DNA from: Sisyra terminalis
Lineage: Eukaryota; Arthropoda; Insecta; Neuroptera; Sisyridae
Length of the DNA stretch: 64,000 bases
NCBI GenBank assembly: GCA_958496175.1
Contig: OY292278.1
Location: 2,976,001-3,040,000 of the forward strand
Direction of reading: 5' to 3'
Below are positions 12,301-26,875 of the stretch, one piece after another. The first letter of the stretch is position 1. The number at the start of each line of letters is the position of its first letter. The position numbers and the translations under genes were made by a program. Under the pieces are notes generated by a model that saw nothing but the letters and a program-made list of their open reading frames with translations, was not told the DNA's origin and made no database searches.

Positions 12301-14480
12301 ATGTTTCTTTTTTTGAGAACTTGGAGAAAGATTCAAACATTAATATTCAATCAGACTATAGCAAAAAAAACCATCCCTTATATACGGTTTTTTCCAATTT
12401 AAATTGTCCTTGTTTTAGCTTTAAAATGGAGTTGTGGACGTCCTGTTACCCACAGGAAGAAAATTTCTTCAAATTGTAATTCACATAAACGTCCCTAATC
12501 TTAATTTCTTGAGAAAACTAGGCCTTATTTTGAAAAATCGGCCATTAAACTGGCCTTATTTCAGACGGAAAATTTCACATCAATTTACGGCTCTAAAACT
12601 TCCGGTTTAAATTCCCGGCAAACTATCCCGATACATTAATGTTTCTTTTTTTGAGAACTTGGAGAAAGATTCAAACATTAATATTCAATCAGACTATAGC
12701 AAAAAAAACCATCCCTTATATCCTGTTTTTCCCAATTTAAATTGTCCTTGTTTTAGCTTTAAAATGGAGTTGTGGACGTCCTGTTACCCACAGGAAGAAA
12801 ATTTCTTCAAATTGTAATTCACTTAAACGTCCCAAATCTTAATTTCTTGAGAAAACTAGGCCTTATTTCGAAAAATCTGTCATTAAACAGGCCTTATTTC
12901 AGACGGAAAATGTCTCATCTATTTAAGGCTCTAAAACTTCCCGGTTTAAATTCCCGGCAAACTATCCCGATAAATTAATGTTTCTTTTTTTGAGAGCTTG
13001 GAGAAAGATTCAAGCATTAATATTCAATTAAACTATAGCAAAAGAAACCATCCCTTATATCCGGTTTTTTCCAATTTAAATTGTCCTTGTTTTAGCTTTA
13101 AAATGGAGTTGTGAACGTCCTGTTACCCACAGGATGAAAATTTCTTCAAATTGTAATTCACTTAAACGTCCCTTATCTTAATTTCTTGAGAAAACTAGGC
13201 ATTATTTTGAAAAATCTGTCATTAAACAGGCCTTATTTCATACGAAAAATGTCACATCAATTAACGGCTCTAAAACTTCCAGGTTTAAATTCCTGGCAAA
13301 CTATCCTGATACATTAACCGTTTCTTTTTTTGAGAATTTGGAGAAAGATTTAAATATTAATATTCAATCAGACTATAGCAAAAGAAAACATCCCTTATAT
13401 CCGGTTTTTCCCAAATTAAATTGGCCTTGTTTTAGCTTTGAAATGGAATTGTGGACGTCCTGTTACCCACAGGAAGAAAATTTCTATCGATTGTAATTCA
13501 ATAAAACGTCCCTTATCCTAATTTCTTGAGAAAATAAAGCCTTATTTTGAAAAATCGGCCATTAAAGTAGCCTTATTTCAGACGGAAAATGTCACATCAA
13601 TTTACAGCTCTAAAACTTCCCGATTTAAATTCCCAGCAAACTATCCCAATACATTAATGTTTCTTTTTTTTAAAACTTGGAGAAAGATTCAAACATTAAT
13701 ATTCAATCAGACTATAGCAAAAAAAAACCATCCCTTTTATCCGGTTTTTCCCAATTTAAATTGGCCTTGTTTAAACTTTGAAATGGAATTGTGGACGTCC
13801 TGTTACCCACAGGAAGAAAATTTCTTCAAATTGTAATTCACTTAAACGTCCCTAATCTTAATTTCTTGAGAAAACTAGGCCTTATTTTGAAAAATCTGTC
13901 ATTAAACAGGCCTTATTTCAGACGGAAAATGTCACGTCAATTTACGGCTCTAAAACTTCCAGGTTTAAATTCCCAGCAAACTATCCCGATAAATTAATGT
14001 TTCTTTTTTTGAGAACTTTGAGAATAATTCAATCATTAATATTCAATCAGACTATAGCAAAACAAAACTATCCCTTATATCCGGTTTTTCCCAATTTAAA
14101 TTGGCCTTGTTTAAACTTTGAATTGGAATTGTGGACGTCCTGTTACCCACAGGAAGAAAATTTCTTCAAATTGTAATTCACTTAAACGTCCCTAATCTTA
14201 ATTACTTGAGAAAACTAGGCCTAATTTTGAAAAATCTGTCATTAAACAGGCCTTATTTCAGACGGAAAATGTCACATCTATTTAAGGCTCTAAAACTTCC
14301 CTGTTTAAATTCCTGGCAAACTATCCCGATACATTAATGTTTCTTTTTTTGAGAACTTGGAGAAAGATTCAAACATTAATATTCAATCAGACTATAGCAA
14401 AAAAAAAACCATCCCTTATATCCTGTTTTTCCCAATTTAAATTTGCCTTGTTTTAACTTTGAAATGGAATTGTGGACGTC
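9381..14480 (+). repeat. Satellite block, type B-rich mosaic
   Basis: Most units carry CTGTCATTAAACAGG at the internal dyad (about 9488, 10168, 10845, 11864, 12203, 12875, 13218, 13895 and 14235). Single type A units are interspersed (about 10506, 11523, 12538), with one type C-like unit at about 13556. Many units read CATCTATTTAAGG in place of CATCAATTTACGG. One unit at about 11950 has a distinctive CCCGCTAAATAATAATTC replacing CCCGATACATTAATG. That variant recurs at about 41830, 45585, 46600, 57425, 59805 and 63885. Confidence 0.85.
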
Positions 14481-17400
14481 CTGTTACCCACAGGAAGAAA
14501 ATTTCTATCGATTGTAATTCAATAAAACGTCCCTTATCCAAATTTCTTGAGAAAAATAAGCCTTATTTTGAAAAATCGGCCATTAAAGTGGCCTTATTTC
14601 AGACGGAAAATGTCTCATCTATTTAAGGCTCTAAAACCTCCCGGTTTAAATTCCCGGCAAACTATCCCGATAAATTAATGTTTCTTTTTTTGAGAACTTG
14701 GAGAAAGATTCAAACATTAATATTCAATCAGACTATAGCAAAAAAAAAACATCCCTTATATCCTGTTTTTCCCAATTTAAATTGGCCTTGTTTTAACTTT
14801 GAAATGGAATTGTGGACGTCCTGTTACCCACAGGAAGAAAATTTCTATCGATTGTAATTCAATAAAACGTCCCTTATCCTAATTTCTTGAGAAAAATAAG
14901 CCTTATTTTGAAAAATCGGCCATTAAAGTGGCCTTATTTCAGACGGAAAATGTCTCATCTATTTAAGGCTCTAAAACTTCCCGGTTTAAATTCCCGGCAA
15001 ACTATCCCGATAAATTAATGTTTCTTTTTTTGAGAACTTGGAGAAAGATTCAAACATTAATATTCAATCAGACTATAGCAAAAAAAAAACCATCCCTTAT
15101 ATCCTGTTTTTCCCAATTTAAATTGGCCATGTTTTAACTTTGAAATGGAATTGTGGACGGCCTGTTACCCACAGGAAGAAAATTTCTATCGATTGTAATT
15201 CAATAAATCGTCCCTTATCCTAATTTCTTGAGAAAAATAAGCCTTATTTTGAAAAATCGGCCATTAAAGTGGCCTTATTTCAGACGGAAAATTTCTCATC
15301 TATTTAGGCTCTAAAACTTCCCGGTTTAAATTCCCGGCAAACTATCCCGATAAATTAATGTTTCTTTTTTTGAGAACTTGGAGAAAGATTCAAACATTAA
15401 TTTTCAATCAGACTATAGCAAAAAAAACCATCCCTTATATCCGGTTTTTCCCAATTTAAATTGGCCTTGTTTTAGCTTTAAAATGGAATTGTGGACGGCC
15501 TGTTACCCACAGGAAGAAAATTTCTATCGATTGTAATTCAATAAATCGTCCCTTATCCTAATTTCTTGAGAAAAATAAGCCTTATTTTGAAAAATCGGCC
15601 ATTAAAGTGGCCTTATTTCAGACGGAAAATGTCTCATCTATTTAAGGCTCTAAAACTTCCCGGTTTAAATTCCCGGCAAACTATCCCGATAAATTAATGT
15701 TTCCTTTTTTGAGAACTTGGAGAAAGATTCAAACATTAATTTTCAAGCAGACTATAGCAAAAAAAACCATCCCTTATATCCGGTTTTTCCCAATTTAAAT
15801 TGGCCTTGTTTTAGCTTTAAAATGGAATTGTGGACGGCCTGTTACCCACAGGAAGAAAATTTCTATCGATTGTAATTCAATAAATCGTCCCTTATCCTAA
15901 TTTCTTGAGAAAAATAAGCCTTATTTTGAAAAATCGGCCATTAAAGTGGCCTTATTTCAGACGGAAAATGTCTCATCTATTTAAGGCTCTAAAACTTCCC
16001 GGTTTAAATTCCCGGCAAACTATCCCGATAAATTAATGTTTCTTTTTTTGAGAACTTGGAGAAAGATTCAAACATTAATTTTCAATCAGACTATAGCAAA
16101 AAAAACCATCCCTTATATCCGGTTTTTCCCAATTTAAATTGGCCTTGTTTTAGCTTTAAAATGGAATTGTGGACGGCCTGTTACCCACAGGAAGAAAATT
16201 TCTATCGATTGTAATTCAATAAATCGTCCCTTATCCTAATTTCTTGAGAAAAATAAGCCTTATTTTGAAAAATCGGCCATTAAAGTGGCCTTATTTCAGA
16301 CGGAAAATGTCTCATCTATTTAAGGCTCTAAAACTTCCCGGTTTAAATTCCCGGCAAACTATCCCGATAAATTAATGTTTCTTTTTTTGAGAACTTGGAG
16401 AAAGATTCAAACATTAATTTTCAATCAGACTATAGCAAAAAAAACCATCCCTTATATCCGGTTTTTCCCAATTTAAATTGGCCTTGTTTTAGCTTTAAAA
16501 TGGAATTGTGGACGGCCTGTTACCCACAGGAAGAAAATTTCTATCGATTGTAATTCAATAAAACGTCCCTTATCCTAATTTCTTGAGAAAACTATGCCTT
16601 ATTTTGAAAAATCGGCCATTAAAGTGGCCTTATTTCAGACGGAAAATGTCATATCCATTTACGGCTCTAAAACTTCCGGTTTAAATTCCCGGCAAACTAT
16701 CCCGATAAATTAATGTTTCTTTTTTTGAGAACTTGGAGAAAGATTCACACATTAATATTCAATCAGACTATAGCAAAAAAAACCATCCCTTATATCCGGT
16801 TTTTCCCAATTTAAATTGGCCTTGTTTTAGCTTTAAAATGGAATTGTGGACGGCCTGTTACCCACAGGAAGAAAATTTCTATCGATTGTAATTCAATAAA
16901 ACGTCCCTTATCCTAATTTCTTGAGAAAACTAAGCCTTATTTTGAAAAATCGGCCATTAAAGTGGCCTTATTTCAGACGGAAAATGTTATATCCATTTAC
17001 GGCTCTAAAACTTCCCGGATTAAATTCCCGGCAAATTATCCCGATACATTAATGTTTCTTCTTTTGAGAACGTGGAGAAAGATTCAAACATTAATATTCA
17101 ATCAGACTATAGCAAAAAAAAACCATCCCTTATATCCGGTTTTTCCCAATTTAAATTGGCATTGTTTTAGCTTTGAAATTGAATTGTGGACGTCCTCTTA
17201 CCCACAGGAAGAAAATTTCTTCAAATTGTAATTCACTTAAACGTCCCTAATCTTAATTTCTTGAGAAAAGTAGGCCTTATTTTGAAAAATCTGCCATTAA
17301 ACTGGCCTTATTTCAGAAGGAAAATGTCTCATCAATTAACGGCTCTAAAACTTCCCGGTTTAAATTCCCGGCAAAGTATCCCGATACATTAATGTTTCTT

Positions 17401-17840
17401 CTTTTGAGAACGTGGAGAAAGATTTAAGCATTAATATTCAATCAGACTAAAGCAAAAGAAAACATCCCTTATATCCGGTTTTTCCCAATTTAAATTGTCC
17501 TTGTTTTAGTTTTGAAATGGAATTGTGGACGTCCTGTTACCCACAGGAAGAAAATTTCTATCGATTGTAATTCAATAAAACGTCCCTTATCCTAATTTCT
17601 TGAGAAAAATAAGCCTTATTTTGAAAAATCGGCCATTAAAGTGGCCTTATTTCAGACGCAAAATGTCTCATCTATTTAAGGCTCTAAAATTTACCGGTTT
17701 AAATTCCCGGCAAACTATCCCGATAAATTAATGTTTCTTTTTTTGAGAACTTGGAGAAAGATTCAATCAATAATTTTCAATCAGACTATAGCAAAAGAAA
17801 ACATCCCTTATATCCGGTTTTTCCCAATTTAAATTGTCCT
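14481..17840 (+). repeat. Satellite block, type C monomers
   Basis: About ten units, nearly all with GGCCATTAAAGTGGCC, TTCTATCGATTG and usually GGACGGCC. The stretch 15170-16600 is especially homogeneous, with consecutive monomers almost identical. One unit at about 15300 has a single-base deletion giving TATTTAGGC. The same deletion appears at about 27185, 31255 and 31935, which marks related copies. Confidence 0.85.
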
Positions 17841-20280
17841 AGTTTTAACTTTGACATGGAATTGTGGACGTCCTGTTACCCACAGGAAGAAAATTTCTCC
17901 AAATTGTAATTCACTTAAACGTCCCTAATCCTAATTTCTTGAGAAAACTAGGCCTTATTTTAAAAAATCGGCCATTAAACTGGCCTTATTTCAGACGGAA
18001 AATGTCACATCAATTTACGGCTCTAAAACTTCCCGGTTTAAATTCCCGGCAAACTATCCCGATAAATTAATGTTTCTTTTTTTGAGAACGTGGAGAAAGA
18101 TTCAAACATTAATATTCAATCAGACTATAGCAAAAAAAAACCATCCCTTATATCCGGTTTTTCCCAATTTAAATTGGCCTTGTTTTAACTTTGAAATGGA
18201 ATTGTGGACGTCCTGTTACCCACAGGAAGAAAATTTCTCCAAATTGTAATTCACTTAAACGTCCCTAATCCTAATTTCTTGAGAAAACTAGGCCTTATTT
18301 TGAAAAATCGGCCATTAAACTGGCCTTATTTCAGACGGAAAATATCATATCAATTTACGGCTCTTAAACTTCCCGGTTTAAATTCCCGGCAAACTATCCC
18401 GATAAATTAATGTTTCTTTTTTTGAGAACGTGGAGAAAGATTCAAACATTCATATTCAATCAGACTATAGCAAAAGAAAACATCCCTTATATCCGGTTTT
18501 TCCCAATTTAAATTGGCCTTGTATTAGCTTTGAAATGGAATTGTGGACGTCCTGTTACCCACAGGAAGAAAATTTCTTCAAATTGTAATTCACTTAAACG
18601 TCCCTAATCTTAATTTCTTGAGAAAACTAGGCCTTATTTTGAAAAATCGGCCATTAAACTGGCCTTATTTCAGACGGAAAATGTCATATCAATTTACGGC
18701 TCTTAAACTTCCCGGTTTAAATTCCCGGCAAACTATCCCGATAAATTAATGTTTCTTTTTTTGAGAACGTGGAGAAAGATTCAAACATTAATATTCATTC
18801 AGACTATAGCAAAAGAAAACATCCCTTATATCCGGTTTTTTCCAATTTAAATTGTCCTTGTTTTAGCTTTAAAATGGAGTTGTGGACGTCCTGTTACCCA
18901 CAGGAAGAAAATTTCTTCAAATTGTAATTCACTTAAACGTCCCTAATCTTAATTTCTTGAAAAAACTAGGCCTTATTTTGAAAAATCGGCCATTAAACTG
19001 GCCTTATTTCAGACGGAAAATGTCACATCAATTCACGGCTCTAAAACCTCCAGGTATAAATTTCTGGCAATCTATCCCGGTACATTAATGTTTCTTTTTT
19101 TGAGAACGTGGAGAAAGATTCAAGCAGGAATATTCAATTAGACTATAGCAAAAGAAAACATCCCTTATATCCGGTTTTTCCCTATTTAAATTGGCCTTGT
19201 TTTAGCTTTGAAATGGAATTGTGGACGTCCTGTTACCCACAGGAAGAAAATTTCTTCAAATTGTAATTCACTTAAACGTCCCTAATCTTAATTTCTTGAG
19301 AAAACTAGGCCTTATTTTGAAAAATCGGCCATTAAACTGGCCTTATTTCAGACGGAAAATGTCATATCAATTTACGGCTCTTAAACTTCCCGGTTTAAAT
19401 TCCCGGCAAACTATCCCGATAAATTAATGTTTCTTGTTTTGAGAACGTGGAGAAAGATTCAAACATTAATATTCAATCAGACTATAGTTAAAGAAAACAT
19501 CCCTTATATCCGGTTTTTCCCAATTTAAATTGGCCTTGTATTAGCTTTGAAATGGAATTGTGGACGTCCTGTTACCCACAGGAAGAAAATTTCTTCAAAT
19601 TGTAATTCACTTAAACGTCCCTAATCTTAATTTCTTGAGAAAACTAGGCCTTATTTTGAAAAATCGGCCATTAAACTGGCCTTATTTCAGACGGAAAATG
19701 TCACATCAATTTACGGCTCTAAAACTTCCCGGTTTAAATTCCCGGCAAACTATCCCGACAAATTAATGTTTCTTTTTTTGAGAACGTGGAGAAAGATTCA
19801 AACATTAATATTCAATCAGACTATAGCAAAAGAAAACATCCCTTATATCCGGTTTTCCCAATTTAAATTGGCCTTGTTTTAGATTTGAAATGGAATTGTG
19901 GTCGTCCTGTTACCCACAGGAAGAAAATTTCTTCAAATTGTAATTCACTTAAACGTCCCTTATCTTAATTTCTTGAGAAAACTAAGCCTTATTTTGATAA
20001 ATCGCCCATTAAACTGGCCTTATTTCAGACGGAAAATGTCACATCAATTCACGGCTCTAAAACCTCCAGGTATAAATTTCTGGCAATCTATCCCGGTACA
20101 TTAATGTTTCTTTTTTTGAGAACGTGGAGAAAGATTCAAGCAGGAATATTCAATTAGACTATAGCAAAAGAAAACATCCCTTATATCCGGTTTTTCCCTA
20201 TTTAAATTGGCCTTGTTTTAGCTTTGAAATGGAATTGTGGACGTCCTGTTACCCACAGGAAGAAAATTTCTTCAAATTGT
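17841..20280 (+). repeat. Satellite block, type A monomers
   Basis: Seven type A units matching 5,600-7,355 at offsets of 12586 and then 12925 bp. The change of offset by 339 bp shows that one monomer (19221-19559) is extra here or was lost from the left copy. It ends in the long unit with the third 358-bp segment. Confidence 0.85.
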
Positions 20281-20638
20281 TATTTATTAGATAGCCTTAA
20301 ATCTACAAACATTGATATAACAAGGCCTAAATTCATTTTCTAAATTAATTCTTTTTTCAAACTATTCTAATTTGTTGGCAATTCGAATTGTTTCGAATTT
20401 TGAATTAAGACAACGCCACAATGTGTTTCGAATTTAGTTGGAAGCTATGAGTACATCCACCTGACTCACAGGTGGCACTAAAAACTTAAGGTGGTTAAGT
20501 GACATTACATGTCAAGAGTTCACTCGTTCTAGCATAGATGGAAAGACAGCAGATGTCAATTTGACAACTAACTTTTGATAGTATTTCAAATTTTAATTGT
20601 ATATAATATTAAAATTTAATTGTATTTCTTCACATTGT
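20281..20638 (+). repeat. 358-bp segment inside a long satellite unit, copy 3
   Basis: Host unit 20237-20933 (697 bp). Nearly identical to copies 1 and 2. One visible change is TTTCGAATTTTG in place of TTTAGAATTTTG at about 20392. All the core dyads are kept. Confidence 0.9.
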
Positions 20639-20938
20639 AAATCACTAAAAAGCCTTAAATCTACAAACGTTGAGAAAACAAGGCCTTATATTAAAAAATC
20701 ACCCTTTTAAACGGCCTAATTTCTGACGGAAAATGTCACATCAATTTACGGCTCTAAAACTTCCCGGTTTAAATTCCCGGCAAACTATCCCGATAAATTA
20801 ATGTTTCTTTTTTTGAGAACGTGGAGAAAGATTCAAACATTAATATTCAATCAGACTATAGCAAAAGAAAACATCCCTTATATCCGGTTTTTTCTAATTT
20901 AAATTGGCCTTGTTTAAACTTTGAAATGGAATTGAGGA

Positions 20939-23900
20939 CGTCCTGTTACCCACAGGAAGAAAATTTCTTCAAATTGTAATTCACTTAAACGTCCCTAATC
21001 TTAATTTCTTGAGAAAACTAGGCCTTATTTTGAAAAATCGGCCATTAAACTGGCCTTATTTCAGACGGAAAATGTCACATCAATTTACGGCTCTAAAACT
21101 TCCCGGTTTAAATTCCCGGCAAACTATCCCGACAAATTAATGTTTCTTTTTTTGAGAACGTGGAGAAAGATTCAAACATTAATATTCAATCAGACTATAG
21201 CAAAAAAAAACCATCCCTTATATCCGGTGTTTGCTAATTTAAATTGGCCTTGTTTAAACTTTGAAATGGAATTGAGGACGTCCTGTTACCCACAGGAAGA
21301 AAATTTCTTCAAATTGTAATTCACTTAAACGTCCCTAATCTTAATTTCTTGAGAAAACTATGCCTTATTTTGAAAAATCTGTCATTAAACAGGCCTTATT
21401 TCAGACGGAAAATGTCACATCTATTTAAGGCTCTAAAACTTCCCGGTTTAAATTCCCGGCATACTATCCCGATACATTTATGTTTCTTTTTTTGAGAACG
21501 TGGGAAAAGATTCATACATTAACATTCAATCAGACTATAGCAAAAGAAAACATCCCTTATATCCGGTTTTTCCCAATTTAAATTGGCCTTGTTTTAGCTT
21601 TGAAATGGAATTGTGGACGTCCTGTTACCCACAGGAAGAAAATTTCTACCGACTGAAATTCAATAAAACGTCCCTTATCTTAATTTCTTGAGAAAAGTAG
21701 GCCTTATTTTGAAAAATCGGCCATTAAACTGGCCTTATTTCAGACGGAAAATGTCACATCAATTTACGGCTCTAAAACTTCCCGGTTTAAATTCCCGGCT
21801 AACTATCCCGACAAATTAATGTTTCTTTTTTTGAGAACGTGGAGAAAGATTCAAACATTAATATTCAATCAGACTATAGCAAAAAAAAACCATCCCTTAT
21901 ATCCGGTTTTTCCCTATTTAAATTGGCATTGTTTTAGCTTTGAAATGGAATTGTGGACGTCCTCTTACCCACAGGAAGAAAATTTCTTCAAATTGTAATT
22001 CACTTAAACGTCCCTTATCTTAATTTCTTGAGAAAACTAGGTCTTATTTTGAAAAATCTGTCATTAAACAGGCCTTATTTCAGACGGAAAATGTCTCATC
22101 TATTTAAGGCTCTAAAACTTCCGGTTTAAATTTCCGGCAAACTATCCCGATACATTAATGTTTCTTTTTTTGAGAACGTGGAAAAAGATTCAAACATTAA
22201 TATTCAATAAGACTATAGCAAAAAAAACCATCCCTTATATCCGGTTTGTCCCAATTTAAATTGGCCTTGTTTAAACTTTTGAAATGGAATTGTGGACGTC
22301 CTGTTACCCACAGGAAGAAAATTTCTTCAAATTGTAATTCACTTAAACTTCATTAATCTTAATTTCTTGAGAAAACTAGGCCTTATTTCGAAAAATCTGA
22401 CATTAAACAGGCCTTATTTCAGAAGGAAAATGTCACATTAATTTACGGCTCTAAAACTACCAGGTTTAAACTCCTGGCAAACTATCCCGATACATTAATG
22501 TTTTTTTTTTGAGAATTTGGAGAAAGATTCAAACATTAATTTTCAATCAGACTATAGCAAAAAAACCATCCCTTAAATCCGGTTTTTCCCAATTTAAATT
22601 GGCCTTGTTTAAACTTTTGAAATGGAATTGTGGACGTCCTGTTACCCACAGGAAGAAAATTTCTTCAAATTGTAATTCACTTAAACGTCCCTAATCTTAA
22701 TTTCTTGAGAAAACTAGGCCTTATTTTGAAAAATCGGCCATTAAACTGGCCTTATTTCAGACGGAAAATGTCATATCAATTTACGGCTCTTAAACTTCCC
22801 GGTTTAAACTCCCTGCAAACTATCCCGATACATTAATGTTTCTTTTTTTGAGAGCTTGGAGAAAGATTAAAGCATTAATATTCAATTAAACTATAGCAAA
22901 AGAAACCATCCCTTATATCCGGTTTTTTCCAATTTAAATTGTCCTTGTTTTAGCTTTAAAATGGAGTTGTGGACGTCCTGTTACCCACAGGATGAAAATT
23001 TCTTCAAATTGTAATTCACTTCAACGTCCCTTATCTTAATTTCTTGAGAAAACTAGGCCTTATTTTGAAAAACCTGTCATTAAACAGGCCTTATTTCAGA
23101 CGGAAAATGTCACATCTATTTAAGGCTCTAAAACTTCCCGGTTTAAATTCCCGGCAAACTATCCCGATGCATTAATGTTTCTTTTTTTGAAAACGTGGAG
23201 AAAGATTCAAACATTAATATTCAATCATACTATAGCAAAAGAATACATCCCTTATATCCTGTTTTTCCCAATTTAAATTGGCCTTGTTTTAACTTTGAAA
23301 TGGAATTGTGGACGTCCTGTTACCCACAGGAAGAAAATTTCTTCAAATTGTAATTCACTTAAACGTCCCTAATCTTAATTTCTTGAGAAAACTAGGCCTT
23401 ATTTTGAAAAATCTGTCATTAAACAGGCCTTATTTCAGACGGAAAATGTCACATCAATTTACATCTCTAAAACTTCCGGTTTAAATTCCCGGCAAACTAT
23501 CCCGATACATTAATGTTTCTTTTTTTGAGAACTTGGAGAAAGATTAAAACATTAATATTCAATCAGACTATAGCAAAAAAAACCATCCCTTATATACGGT
23601 TTTTTCCAATTTAAATTGTCCTTGTTTTAGCTTTAAAATGGAGTTGTGGACGTCCTGTTACCCACAGGAAGAAAATTTCTTCAAATTGTAATTCACATAA
23701 ACGTCCCTAATCTTAATTTCTTGAGAAAACTAGGCCTTATTTTGAAAAATCGGCCATTAAACTGGCCTTATTTCAGACGGAAAATGTCACATCAATTTAC
23801 GGCTCTAAAACTTCCCGGTTTAAATTCCCGGCAAACTATCCCGATAAATTAATGTTTCTTTTTTTGAGAACTTGGAGAAAGATTCAAACATTAATTTTCA

Positions 23901-24000
23901 ATCAGACTATAGCAAAAAAAACCATCCCTTATATCCGGTTTTTCCCAATTTAAATTGGCCTTGTTTTAGCTTTAAAATGGAATTGTGGACGGCCTGTTAC
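20939..24000 (+). repeat. Satellite block, B/A mosaic
   Basis: Alternating type A (about 21040, 21720, 22738, 23753) and type B units (about 21380, 22058, 22398, 23075, 23412). It parallels 9044-12640 with a changing offset (about 11890 falling to 11211), so two monomers are missing here relative to the left copy. A GAGGACG variant of the start landmark occurs twice here (20934 and 21273) but once on the left (9384). Confidence 0.85.
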
Positions 24001-24259
24001 CCACAGGAAGAAAATTTCTATCGATTGTAATTCAATAAAACGTCCCTTATCCTAATTTCTTGAGAAAACTATGCCTTATTTTGAAAAATCGGCCATTAAA
24101 GTGGCCTTATTTCAGACGGAAAATGTCATATCCATTTACGGCTCTAAAACTTCCGGTTTAAATTCCCGGCAAACTATCCCGATAAATTAATGTTTCTTTT
24201 TTTGAGAACTTGGAGAAAGATTCAAACATTAATTTTCAATCAGACTATAGCAAAAAAAA

Positions 24260-26875
24260 CCATCCCTTATATCCGGTTTTTCCCAATTTAAATTGGCCTT
24301 GTTTTAGCTTTAAAATGGAATTGTGGACGGCCTGTTACCCACAGGAAGAAAATTTCTATCGATTGTAATTCAATAAATCGTCCCTTATCCTAATTTCTTG
24401 AGAAAAATAAGCCTTATTTTGAAAAATCGGCCATTAAAGTGGCCTTATTTCAGACGGAAAATGTCTCATCTATTTAAGGCTCTAAAACTTCCCGGTTTAA
24501 ATTCCCGGCAAACTATCCCGATAAATTAATGTTTCTTTTTTTGAGAACTTGGAGAAAGATTCAAACATTAATTTTCAATCAGACTATAGCAAAAAAAACC
24601 ATCCCTTATATCCGGTTTTTCCCAATTTAAATTGGCCTTGTTTTAGCTTTAAAATGGAATTGTGGACGGCCTGTTACCCACAGGAAGAAAATTTCTATCG
24701 ATTGTAATTCAATAAAACGTCCCTTATCCTAATTTCTTGAGAAAACTATGCCTTATTTTGAAAAATCGGCCATTAAAGTGGCCTTATTTCAGACGGAAAA
24801 TGTCATATCCATTTACGGCTCTAAAACTTCCGGTTTAAATTCCCGGCAAACTATCCCGATAAATTAATGTTTCTTTTTTTGAGAACTTGGAGAAAGATTC
24901 AAACATTAATTTTCAATCAGACTATAGCAAAAAAAACCATCCCTTATATCCGGTTTTTCCCAATTTAAATTGGCCTTGTTTTAGCTTTAAAATGGAATTG
25001 TGGACGGCCTGTTACCCACAGGAAGAAAATTTCTATCGATTGTAATTCAATAAATCGTCCCTTATCCTAATTTCTTGAGAAAAATAAGCCTTATTTTGAA
25101 AAATCGGCCATGAAAGTGGCCTTATTTCAGACGGAAAATGTCTCATCTATTTAAGGCTCTAAAACTTCCCGGTTTAAATTCCCGGCAAACTATCCCGATG
25201 CATTAATGTTTCTTTTTTTGAAAACGTGGAGAAAGATTCAAACATTAATATTCAATCATACTATAGCAAAAGAATACATCCCTTATATCCTGTTTTTCCC
25301 AATTTAAATTGGCCTTGTTTTAACTTTGAAATGGAATTGTGGACGTCCTGTTACCCACAGGAAGAAAATTTCTTCAAATTGTAATTCACTTAAACGTCCC
25401 TAATCTTAATAACTTGAGAAAACTAGGCCTTATTTTGAAAAATCTGTCATTAAACAGGCCTTATTTCAGACGGAAAATGTCTCATCTATTTAAGGCTCTA
25501 AAACTTCCCGGTTTAAATTCCCGGCAAACTATCCCGATGCATTAATGTTTCTTTTTTTGAAAACGTGGAGAAAGATTCAAACATTAATATTCAATCATAC
25601 TATTGCAAAAGAATACATCCCTTATATCCGGTTTTTTCCAATTTAAATTGTCCTTGTTTTAGCTTTAAAATGGAGTTGTGAACGTCCTGTTACCCACAGG
25701 ATGAAAATTTCTTCAAATTGTAATTCACTTAAACGTCCCTTATCTTAATTTCTTGAGAAAACTAGGCATTATTTTGAAAAATCTGTCATTAAACAGGCCT
25801 TATTTCATACGAAAAATGTCACATCAATTAACGGCTCTAAAACTTCCAGGTTTAAATTCCTGGCAAACTATCCTGATACATTAATGTTTCTTTTTTTGAG
25901 AATTTGGAGAAAGATTTAAATATTAATATTCAATCAGACTATAGCAAAAGAAAACATCCCTTATATCCTGTTTTTCCCAATTTAAGTTGGCCTTGGTTTA
26001 GCTTTGAAATGGATTTGTGGACGTCCTGTTACCCACAGGAAGAAAATTTCTTCCGATTGTAATTCACTTAAACGTCTTTAATCTTAATTTCTTGAGAAAA
26101 CTAGGCCTTATTTTGAAAAATCGGCCATTAAAGTGGCCTTATTTCAGACGGAAAATGTCATATCCATTTACGGCTCTAAAACTTCCCGGATTAAATTCCC
26201 GGCAAAGTATCCCGATACATTAATGTTTCTTTTTTTTGAGAACGTGGAGTAAGATTTAAGCATTAATATTCAATCAGACTATAGCAAAAGAAAACATCCC
26301 TTATATCCGGTTTTTCCCAAATTAAATTGGCCTTGTTTTAGCTTTGAAATGGAATTGTGGACGTCCTGTTACCCACAGGAAGAAAATTTCTATCGATTGT
26401 AATTCAATAAAACGTCCCTTATCCTAATTTCTTGAGAAAATAAAGCCTTATTTTGAAAAATCGGCCATTAAAGTGGCCTTATTTCAGACGGAAAATGTCA
26501 CATCAATTTACAGCTCTAAAACTTCCCGATTTAAATTCCCAGCAAACTATCCCAATACATTAATGTTTCTTTTTTTTAAAACTTGGAGAAAGATTCAAAC
26601 ATTAATATTCAATCAGACTATAGCAAAAAAAAACCATCCCTTTTATCCGGTTTTTCCCAATTTAAATTGGCCTTGTTTAAATTTTGAAATGGAATTGTGG
26701 ACGTCCTGTTACCCACAGGAAGAAAATTTCTTCAAATTGTAATTCACTTAAACGTCCCTAATCTTAATTTCTTGAGAAAACTAGGCCTTATTTTGAAAAA
26801 TCTGTCATTAAACAGGCCTTATTTCAGACGGAAAATGTCACGTCAATTTACGGCTCTAAAACTTCCAGGTTTAAA
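24260..26875 (+). repeat. Higher-order repeat copy 1 of a 3390-bp period
   Basis: Near-identical to 27650-30265. Identity breaks on the left where the A-run after CTATAGC reads CAAAAAAAACC here and CAAGAAAAACC in the partner. On the right it breaks where CCCGGC becomes CCCAGC (26880 versus 30270). Confidence 0.85.
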
